Shown here: positions 1 to 5,261 of the stretch, in pieces
Numbering within the stretch: the stretch's first letter is position 1
Layout: each line of letters begins with the position of its first letter
Source of the DNA: Parcubacteria group bacterium Greene0416_79
GTDB taxonomy: Bacteria; Patescibacteriota; Minisyncoccia; Phycocordibacterales; UBA10002
Length of the DNA stretch: 5,353 nt
NCBI GenBank assembly: GCA_007375655.1
Contig: VMES01000028.1
Span: forward strand, 1 to 5,353
Direction: 5' to 3'
Notes under the pieces: generated by a model
Database searches by the model: none
Told to the model about the DNA's origin: nothing
Seen by the model: the letters and a program-made list of their open reading frames with translations, nothing else
Made by a program: the position numbers and the translations under genes

Positions 1-152
1 TGTCAGTCCTGCCCGCGTACAGTTGAGTATTTGCGAGCAACAAGATGTACACATAATGATATTTCATTCTCTCATTTTACACGATTTTGCCCCATACCCT
101 ACATGGTACAGGGCACAATGTACAACAAAAAACTGTGCACAGCAATCTCACC

Positions 153-179
153 TTGCGCAAAGATTTTGTGTGATACAAT
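153..179 (+). promoter_or_regulatory. Candidate sigma70-type promoter of parB
   Basis: An extended -10 element, TG-A-TACAAT (171-179), matches the TGnTATAAT pattern in all but one base. A -35-like TTGCGC (153-158) lies 15 bases upstream of the hexamer, which is shorter than the usual 16-18 but tolerated with an extended -10. Transcription would start near 186 and leave a leader of about 110 bases before parB. The -35 lies inside the 8-bp palindrome TTGCGCAA, which recurs at the topA promoter. The assignment rests on motif matching only. Confidence 0.4.
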
Positions 180-214
180 TTAAATCACTAAAAAGACATT
201 GCTTCATTCTTTCT

Positions 215-230
215 TCTTTTACGTAAAGGA
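215..230. promoter_or_regulatory. parS-like 16-bp palindrome (candidate ParB site)
   Basis: TCTTTTACGTAAAGGA is a near-perfect palindrome (7 of 8 base pairs, with the inner 10 bases TTTACGTAAA perfect). It is centred on ACGT, as is the classical parS site TGTTTCACGTGAAACA. Aligned end to end it agrees at 11 of 16 positions, including the ACGT core. It lies 68 bases before the parB start and downstream of the predicted promoter, where ParB binding could both load the protein and repress its own gene. It is not a canonical parS, and an unrelated repressor operator is an alternative. Confidence 0.3.
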
Positions 231-242
231 TAAGGAAAGAAC

Positions 243-280
243 AAGGTGAGTCAAGATTCATGTCACTCGCAGCTATTTAG
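243..280 (+). promoter_or_regulatory. Shine-Dalgarno plus six-codon mini-ORF before parB
   Basis: AAGGTGAG at 243-250 is the strongest Shine-Dalgarno sequence in the window. Nine bases later comes ATG (260-262), which opens only six codons (M-S-L-A-A-I) before TAG at 278-280. The parB ATG follows 17 bases after that stop and has no Shine-Dalgarno of its own. The mini-ORF is out of frame with parB, so it is not an N-terminal extension. It could be a leader peptide that delivers ribosomes to parB by reinitiation, or chance. No protein family applies at this length. Confidence 0.3.
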
Positions 281-297
281 TAGATTCGCATCGAACT

Positions 298-1350
298 ATG
301 TCCCAACAATATATAAACAACGCAATCTTTTGGGTTGAGCTTGAAAAGATTAAGCCCAACCCCTTCCAGCCGCGGCGCGAGTTTGACCCCTTGAAGCTGC
401 AAGAGCTTGCGGATTCCATCCGCATGTACGGGGTGCTCCAGCCGCTCGTCGTGACGCGCAAGGAGATTACGCGCGACGACGGAGGACTCTTTGTGGAATA
501 TGAGCTTATCTCAGGCGAGCGGCGGCTCCGCGGATCGCGCCTTGCCGGTATCTCACAGGTGCCGGTGATTATCCGTGCCGGGGAGGGGAGCGACCGCGAG
601 AAGCTGGAACTTTCGATTATTGAGAACCTTCAGCGAGAGGACCTAAACCCAGTGGACCGCGCGCGGGCGTTCCAGCGCCTGGCGGAAGAGTTCGGATTTA
701 AACACGCCGATATCGGGAAGAAGGTCGGCAAGAGCCGTGAGTATGTCTCGAACACCATGCGCATTCTTGACCTGCCTCTTCTCATGCTTCAGGCGCTTTC
801 CGAAGGAAAGATAGCGGAAGGCCATACGCGGCCGCTCCTCATGCTAAGCGACCGGCCGCAGGAGCAGGCCCTTTTGTTAAAAGAGATCGTGTATAAAAAG
901 ATAACGGTGCGCGATGCCGAGGGAACCGCGCGGCGCATTGCGGTTGAGCGGGCGCGCAAACGCGTGCGCATTGACCCAGAACTGCGCGCGTTTGAGGAAA
1001 AACTATGTGAGAGCCTCGGCACGCGCGTGACGATTGAACGCACCGAGGCGGGCGGCAAGATTCATATTGATTTCTTTTCAAGCGCCGACCTGCGCGCGCT
1101 CTTGGACCGCATTGATTCGCGCGAACACGCGTCTCTCTTGAGGCCGATGGGACAGATCTCCGCGGCGGAGGGAGGCGGAGGCGGAAGAAGCGGGAGCGTA
1201 CCGGCGCACTCTTCCGCTGCCAAGGATTCGCCGGAACGAGCTGCGGCCGCTCATGCGGGAGAGACGCCGGTACAGACGGACGCGCGTTCCATAGAGGCAT
1301 CAGAGGAGCCCAACGAGGAGATCTACGCCGTGAAGAATTTCAGCATTTAA
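298..1350 (+). CDS. parB: ParB/Spo0J family chromosome-partitioning protein
   Basis: ParB binds parS near the replication origin, spreads as a CTP-gated clamp, and works with ParA and SMC in chromosome segregation. The 350-residue protein shows the whole family plan. The N-terminal nucleotide-binding domain (about 11-115) has the PNPFQPRREF signature, the CTP-contacting GERRLRG motif (73-79), and ENLQREDLNP (109-118). A helix-turn-helix follows (about 135-160, with KKVGKSREYVSNTMRILDLP), then GHTRPLL (175-181). The C-terminal dimerization segment (about 225-273) has the LGTRV and GGKIHIDF signatures. Residues from about 286 onward form a glycine-, alanine- and glutamate-rich tail not needed by the family. 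ATG at 298 is the only usual in-frame start after the upstream TGA at 247, but it lacks a Shine-Dalgarno. No parA is present in the window. The family assignment is secure; chromosomal rather than plasmid origin is inferred from the neighbours. Confidence 0.97.
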   Translation: MSQQYINNAIFWVELEKIKPNPFQPRREFDPLKLQELADSIRMYGVLQPLVVTRKEITRDDGGLFVEYELISGERRLRGSRLAGISQVPVIIRAGEGSDREKLELSIIENLQREDLNPVDRARAFQRLAEEFGFKHADIGKKVGKSREYVSNTMRILDLPLLMLQALSEGKIAEGHTRPLLMLSDRPQEQALLLKEIVYKKITVRDAEGTARRIAVERARKRVRIDPELRAFEEKLCESLGTRVTIERTEAGGKIHIDFFSSADLRALLDRIDSREHASLLRPMGQISAAEGGGGGRSGSVPAHSSAAKDSPERAAAAHAGETPVQTDARSIEASEEPNEEIYAVKNFSI

Positions 1351-1364
1351 ATTTCAGCATTTAA
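1336..1364. repeat. Perfect 14-bp tandem duplication across the parB stop
   Basis: ATTTCAGCATTTAA occurs twice head to tail, at 1337-1350 and 1351-1364, and the periodicity extends one base further left. The first copy encodes the last residues of ParB and its TAA stop; the second lies wholly in the intergenic gap. The pattern fits a recent replication-slippage duplication. The parB product is unaffected, because translation ends at the end of the first copy. Confidence 0.9.
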
Positions 1365-1378
1365 CGCGTGCCGCGTTA
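1362..1378. terminator. Hairpin between convergent parB and rel, possible shared terminator
   Basis: TAACGCG (1362-1368) and CGCGTTA (1372-1378) form a perfect 7-bp stem with a 3-base loop. The stem lies between the two convergent stop codons and contains the rel stop itself (TTA on the plus strand at 1376-1378). The position suits a bidirectional terminator, but neither side has the T-tract of a classical intrinsic terminator, so it may only protect 3' ends or assist termination. Confidence 0.45.
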
Positions 1379-1948
1379 CGAGACGGTGCCACTCTTTTGA
1401 AGCGCGTTGCGGACGTGCTTTTTTGCCATTGCGGTTTTTGTAACCTCAAGCCATTTGAGGGTGGGATGCGAACCTGCTTTGGTAAGAATCTCCACAATGT
1501 CCCCGTTTTTGAGCGGAGTGTCTATGGTGATGAGCTTGCCGTTTACTTTTGCGCCGAAAAGATGATCGCCGATGTCAGAGTGGATCGCGTATGCGAAATC
1601 AATCGGGCTTGACTGCATCGGGAGGTCCACCACGTCTCCCTTTGGGGTAAAGACGAAGACGCGATTTCTGAAGAAGTCATCCCGGAGACGCGTCCAGAAC
1701 TCCTTCTCCCCCAGCGCCGCATCCAGCGCTCCCAGTTCCCGCACCCATGCGGGCGTTTCTCCAGGATCTGTGCGGGGAGAGGAGGCCCTTTTTGGTTCCT
1801 CCTCGCCCGGATTCTTTGCGTGCCATGAGACCAGGGCCGAGAGAAATTTCTTTGCCCACGAAAAATCAATGAGGTTCTTACCCTCTGGCTTCTTCTTCTC
1901 TTTCTCCTTCTCCTTGTACTCAAAGTGCACCGCAACGCCAAACTCGGA
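1376..1948 (-). pseudogene. rel: Rel/SpoT C-terminal part with TGS domain, cut off by in-frame stop
   Basis: This is the same-frame continuation of the Rel protein beyond the internal TAA. It begins SEFGVAVHFEYKE, which completes the family's conserved AE-GIAAHW-YKE helix after the synthetase domain. A lysine/glutamate run KEKEKEKKK (1889-1915) and a charged, proline-rich linker follow. A clear TGS domain (about 1481-1666) carries VFVFTPKGDVVDLP, DFAYAIHSDIGDHLFGAKVNG and NGDIVEILT. About 34 residues remain after it, so the ACT and zinc-finger modules of full-length Rel are absent. Independent expression would need the GTG at 1930 (184 residues), which has no Shine-Dalgarno. TGS domains normally sense the ribosome-bound tRNA and control the enzymatic half, so a free one would have no obvious role. 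It is most simply the orphaned half of rel, or real only if the stop is an error or is read through. Confidence 0.85.
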
Positions 1949-1951
1949 TTA
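1949..1951 (-). other. rel: In-frame premature TAA inside rel
   Basis: On the minus strand the codons run CAC AGA TAA TCC GAG TTT GGC. The family sequence continues in the same frame on both sides (EEMHR, then SEFGVAVHF), so this is a nonsense codon and not a frameshift. The position normally holds a tyrosine or another hydrophobic residue, so a single TAC or TAT to TAA change would explain it. All three genes use TAA as their true stop, which argues against a reassigned code. Confidence 0.9.
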
Positions 1952-2935
1952 TCTGTGCATCTCCTCGGTGCGTATCTGAATCTCCACGATTCCGCCGTCT
2001 CCGGTAAAAACCGTGGTGTGAAGCGACTGGTAGCCGTTCGGTTTTGGAAACGCAATGTAGTCCTTGATGCGCCTCGGCAGGGGGCGCCATACGCCGTGAA
2101 TCGCGCCAAGGATGCGGTAGCAGTCGTCAATCTCCCTGACGATGATGCGGATTGCCAAGACATCCGTGATCTTCTCCAGGTCCCAGTCCTTATTTTTAAG
2201 CTTAATATATAAACTGTACAATCCTTTAATGCGATGGGTTGCCCGTATAAACGCAATCTTCTGCTCCGCGAGTTTCTTTAAGACGGACTTGTGGAATTTG
2301 AGAAGCTTTCGGGTCAGTTCCGATTCCTTTCCCTTAATGAGCGTCTTAACCCGCGCGTATTCATTCGGATGCGCAAAAGGGAATGAACGTTCCTGCAGTT
2401 CTCGGTTGATGCGCCTGATGCCCAATCGGTACGCAATCGGCGCGTAGATCTCAAGCGTTTCTATCGCGATGCGCGCGCGCTTTTCCTCCGGAACGCACGC
2501 AAGCGTGCGTATATTGTGCAGCCGGTCCGCAAGTTTGATGATAAGCACGCGTACGTCTTTTGCGCTTGCAATGAACATTCTCCGCAAACTCTCGCTGTAG
2601 CGGTCTATGCCGCGATAGTGAAGGTGTCCCAAGTTGGTGACTCCCGTAACGAGCATGAGTATCTCATCGCCGAACTCTTTTCTAAGGGTTTCCTGCGTCA
2701 CCCCGACATCCTCAATGGCATCATGCAGAAGTCCTGCCGCGACTGTGGTCGCATCCATGCCGAGCTCCGCAAGAATCTTTGCGGTCTCAAAGAGATGGTT
2801 GAAATACGGCTCTCCGGAGTAACGTGCATGGGACTTGTGCACCTCTTCGGCAAACGCGAAGGCGTTTTCTATTAGCGTGCGTTCCGCTTTGGACGGCTCC
2901 TTCAAAAGCTCAATGAGTTGTGGTACGGCTGGCAT
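1949..2935 (-). CDS. rel: Rel/SpoT bifunctional (p)ppGpp synthetase/hydrolase, N-terminal part
   Basis: Rel makes the alarmone (p)ppGpp from ATP and GDP/GTP and also degrades it. The 328-residue frame holds an HD hydrolase domain (about 25-170) with its metal ligands visible: H47, HD at 71-72, the catalytic pair E75-D76, and D137 in KLADRLHN. A synthetase domain follows (about 225-328) with R235/K237, D258, the RIKD motif (289-292) typical of bifunctional Rel, GYQSLHT (301-307), and catalytic E318 in VEIQIRT. Translation halts at TAA 1949-1951, just after EEMHR, so the last synthetase helices and the regulatory half are cut off. Hydrolase activity could survive; synthetase activity is doubtful. 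The ATG at 2935 lies 8 bases after the topA stop, with GGGAGAAG in the end of topA as a possible ribosome site, which indicates co-transcription with topA. Read through, the full protein would be 519 residues, against roughly 700 or more for classical Rel. Confidence 0.93.
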   Translation of the reverse strand: MPAVPQLIELLKEPSKAERTLIENAFAFAEEVHKSHARYSGEPYFNHLFETAKILAELGMDATTVAAGLLHDAIEDVGVTQETLRKEFGDEILMLVTGVTNLGHLHYRGIDRYSESLRRMFIASAKDVRVLIIKLADRLHNIRTLACVPEEKRARIAIETLEIYAPIAYRLGIRRINRELQERSFPFAHPNEYARVKTLIKGKESELTRKLLKFHKSVLKKLAEQKIAFIRATHRIKGLYSLYIKLKNKDWDLEKITDVLAIRIIVREIDDCYRILGAIHGVWRPLPRRIKDYIAFPKPNGYQSLHTTVFTGDGGIVEIQIRTEEMHR

Positions 2936-2943
2936 ATGTTTTT

Positions 2944-5211
2944 TTATCTTCTCCCGCTGGCTTGGAAGGGAGTCGCGGTTTCTCCCGCCTTCTTCGCGGT
3001 GAAGCGGGGTTTCTTCTCCTTGGCGAGAAGCTCCAGTGCCCGAGGGAGTCCGATGGTATAGACATCGTCGGGGGCTTTGACGGAACGGAAGTTGCCGTCG
3101 TGTACGACATAGGGACCGAACCGGCCGTTGTTCGCCGAGACCTCTTTTCCGGTTGTCGGATGCGCGCCAAGCACCCGCGGGAGCGAGAGAAACTTCAGCG
3201 CGTCCGAGAGGGTCAAGTTTGAGATGTTAAACGTGCGCGGCACGCTCACGCGGCGCGGCTTCGGCGCGTCTCCTGCCGTCTTCTTGCCCCTTTCTGCTCT
3301 TCCCGCCTGCAGATAAAAGCCGAATCGTCCGTTTAGGAGATAGATCTCCTCTCCGGTCTTCGGGTCTCTGCCGATCGGCTCCTCCGGCTTGATATCCTTT
3401 CCCTCCGCCGTGAGCGCCCCTTTGCATTCCGGGAACTTTTCGCACGAAAGAAAGTTGCCTCCGCGTCCGAGCTTCCAGACCATTTTGCCTCCGCAGACTG
3501 GACACTTGAATTCCCGCGGCGCGCGCCCCAGCGTGGTTGCCTTGTCCAATCTCTCCTTCGCCTTCACCTCTTTGCAAAACGGGGTATAGAAATCGCGGAG
3601 CGTCTTTTCGTACTCCCGTTTGCCGAGGGCAATCTCATCAAGTTCGTCTTCCATCTCCGCGGTGAAGGTGTCGCTTATGTAAGACGGGAAGTGCGTCTCA
3701 AGGAATCCGCTCACCACGAGCCCCGTGTCCGTCGGCTTAAGCGAGCGGTTCTCCCGCGTAATGTACTCGCGGTCAATGAGCGTCTCCATGATGGAGGCAT
3801 AGGTGGAAGGGCGGCCGATGCCGCGTTTCTCCAGTTCCTTGATGAGCCCGGCTTCGCTGTAGCGCGGCGGGGGCTCCGTTTGTTTCTGCTCGGCTTTCAT
3901 CTCAATTAAGGTGAGCGCGTCGTCCTTCGCAATCTTTGGAAGTTCCAGATCCTCTCCGCGCGCGCCCGGGTCAGCGAGAAGCCAGCCCGGATAGATGAGC
4001 CGCGCGCCGTGCGCGGCGAAATCAGGAATGCCGCCCATAGCGACATTCGCCAAGACCTTCGTGCGGAGCATCTCCGCGTCCGGCATCTGCGAGGCAATTG
4101 CGCGGCTCCAGATGAGCGCGTACAAGCCTTTTTGTTCGGGTGTCGCCCCTGCGTTCTCACGCGCGAGCGAGGTCGGGCGGATGGCCTCGTGCGCCTCTTG
4201 CGCGTTCTTAACTCTGCCCGTGTAGGCGCGGAGCGAGACGAGATCACGCCCGAATTTCTTTTCAATCACGCCTGCAATTTGGCGTTTCGCGGTCTCCGCA
4301 AGGTTGGTAGAGTCGGTGCGCATGTAGGTGATGAGTCCGGCTTCGTAAAGTTTCTGCGCGACGCGCATGGTGCGGCCCGGTGAGAAGCTAAGACGCGTGG
4401 ACGCCGCCTGCTGGAGCGTGGAGGTGATAAAAGGCGGCCGTGGCGAACGTTTGACCTTTGTCTCGGAGACGTCCGTTACTCTCCACGCGTCCGCTCTGCC
4501 GGCGCCAAGGATCTGCAGAACGCGGTTTTGGTCGCGCGGTTCCTCTGCGCAGGTGAGCAACAGTTTTTCTCTTGTCCTTGTCTCAGTATGAGCAGTGATA
4601 ACAAAGAAGGTCTGGGGTTTGAACGCCTGTATCTCGCGCTCGCGTTCCGCCACTATGCGAAGAGCCGGGGACTGCACGCGGCCGGCAGAGAGCCCGTAGC
4701 GAATCTTCTTCCAGATGAGTCCGGAGAGGTCATAGCCCACAAGCCGGTCAAGCACTCGCCGCGCCTCCTGGGCTCGGCGTAAATTTTGGTCAATATCCCT
4801 CGGATGCCGTAAAGCGTCCTCAATGGCTTCCTTTGTTATCTCGTGGTACACAGCCCGACTTATCTTTGGTTTGGTCTTTGCGTCCCGTGTGTTGTGTGTT
4901 CCGAACTCCTGCTTCAGGATTTCGGCGATGTGCCACGCAATCGCCTCGCCCTCGCGGTCCGGGTCGGTCGCGAGGATTACCTCATCCGCTTTCTTCGCGG
5001 CCTCGGCAATCTCCTCCACGATATGCTCTTTTTTCTTGACGATCTCGTAATGGGGAATAAAGCCGTGCAGAATGTCCACGGCATTTTTGTTGCTCTTTGG
5101 AAGGTCGCGCACGTGCCCCACGGACGCCTTGACCGTGTATTCGCTCCCCAGGTATTTTCCAATGGTCTTCGCCTTTGACGGCGACTCTACGATGAGCAGT
5201 TTATGAGACAT
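2944..5211 (-). CDS. topA: DNA topoisomerase I (type IA)
   Basis: TopA relaxes negative supercoils by passing a strand through a transient single-strand break held by a 5'-phosphotyrosine. The 755 residues are complete. The N-terminal TOPRIM domain has VESPSKAKTIGKYLG with E9 and the acidic motif DPDREGEAIAWH (83-94). SAGRVQSPALR (175-185) marks the core. Catalytic Y296 sits in LITYMRTDST with R298, followed by HEAIRPT (341-347) and GIGRPSTYASI (464-474). The C-terminal part has one four-cysteine zinc ribbon (C570, C573, C590, C596) and then two NGRFG-type topoisomerase C-terminal repeats (about 605-640 and 675-730) before a basic tail. The ATG at 5211 places E9 exactly as in the E. coli enzyme, although no Shine-Dalgarno precedes it. 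It is first of a probable topA-rel unit. No key residue is missing. Confidence 0.98.
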   Translation of the reverse strand: MSHKLLIVESPSKAKTIGKYLGSEYTVKASVGHVRDLPKSNKNAVDILHGFIPHYEIVKKKEHIVEEIAEAAKKADEVILATDPDREGEAIAWHIAEILKQEFGTHNTRDAKTKPKISRAVYHEITKEAIEDALRHPRDIDQNLRRAQEARRVLDRLVGYDLSGLIWKKIRYGLSAGRVQSPALRIVAEREREIQAFKPQTFFVITAHTETRTREKLLLTCAEEPRDQNRVLQILGAGRADAWRVTDVSETKVKRSPRPPFITSTLQQAASTRLSFSPGRTMRVAQKLYEAGLITYMRTDSTNLAETAKRQIAGVIEKKFGRDLVSLRAYTGRVKNAQEAHEAIRPTSLARENAGATPEQKGLYALIWSRAIASQMPDAEMLRTKVLANVAMGGIPDFAAHGARLIYPGWLLADPGARGEDLELPKIAKDDALTLIEMKAEQKQTEPPPRYSEAGLIKELEKRGIGRPSTYASIMETLIDREYITRENRSLKPTDTGLVVSGFLETHFPSYISDTFTAEMEDELDEIALGKREYEKTLRDFYTPFCKEVKAKERLDKATTLGRAPREFKCPVCGGKMVWKLGRGGNFLSCEKFPECKGALTAEGKDIKPEEPIGRDPKTGEEIYLLNGRFGFYLQAGRAERGKKTAGDAPKPRRVSVPRTFNISNLTLSDALKFLSLPRVLGAHPTTGKEVSANNGRFGPYVVHDGNFRSVKAPDDVYTIGLPRALELLAKEKKPRFTAKKAGETATPFQASGRR

Positions 5212-5220
5212 TACGGTTAA

Positions 5221-5249
5221 GTATTACACGAGAAAAAAGAATTGCGCAA
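5221..5249 (-). promoter_or_regulatory. Candidate topA promoter, close enough for a leaderless mRNA
   Basis: On the minus strand, TTGCGC (5244-5249) and TAATAC (5221-5226) are separated by an ideal 17-base spacer that is rich in T. Transcription would begin about 6-7 bases past the -10, near 5214, only a few bases before the topA ATG at 5211. This fits the absence of any Shine-Dalgarno there. The hexamers each differ from consensus at two or three positions, so the call is from motif and spacing only. Confidence 0.45.
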
Positions 5250-5252
5250 ACG

Positions 5253-5261
5253 TGTGTATAA
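5253..5261 (-). promoter_or_regulatory. DnaA-box match upstream of topA
   Basis: TTATACACA on the minus strand fits the DnaA-box consensus TTATNCACA exactly. It lies 3 bases upstream of the -35 element of the predicted topA promoter, where DnaA could act as a regulator. It stands alone: I see no second good box, so this is not an origin. One such match in a window of this size is only mildly unexpected by chance. Confidence 0.35.

Larger units (their letters stand above)
1..297. other. AT-rich noncoding region upstream of parB
   Basis: This stretch is much richer in A and T than the coding DNA that follows and contains no convincing gene. The longest open frame starts at a TTG at 23 and gives a protein with no family resemblance. 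The region does hold several short signals: a TTGC-GA-GCAA inverted repeat (31-40), two copies of ATGTACA (45-51 and 118-124), the perfect 10-bp palindrome CTGTGCACAG (133-142), a candidate promoter (153-179), a parS-like palindrome (215-230), and a Shine-Dalgarno/mini-ORF pair (243-280). It is best read as the control region of parB. Whether it also serves a gene to the left of the window cannot be told. Confidence 0.7.

Noticed and set aside
23..226. 67-codon open frame from a TTG in the AT-rich upstream region
   Set aside because: No Shine-Dalgarno, no family resemblance, and it overlaps the candidate promoter and palindrome.
839..1300. 153-codon minus-strand frame opposite parB
   Set aside because: Arginine/proline-rich shadow of the GC-rich parB coding strand; parB itself is unmistakable.
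1949..1951. Alternative genetic code explaining the TAA in rel
   Set aside because: All three genes end in TAA and the long topA frame has no internal TAA, so reassignment is very unlikely.
1543..2256. 237-codon minus-strand frame overlapping both rel parts in another frame
   Set aside because: It spans the internal stop but its arginine/serine-rich sequence shows no Rel motif; the Rel homology lies in the other frame on both sides, so no frameshift is needed.
3999..4017. 7-bp GC stem (GCCGCGC/GCGCGGC) inside topA
   Set aside because: Expected by chance in GC-rich coding DNA; no context suggests a function.
5222..5237. Second parS-like match (12 of 16 positions) upstream of topA
   Set aside because: The core is ACGA, not ACGT, and it is not palindromic; the similarity comes mainly from A-richness and overlaps the promoter.
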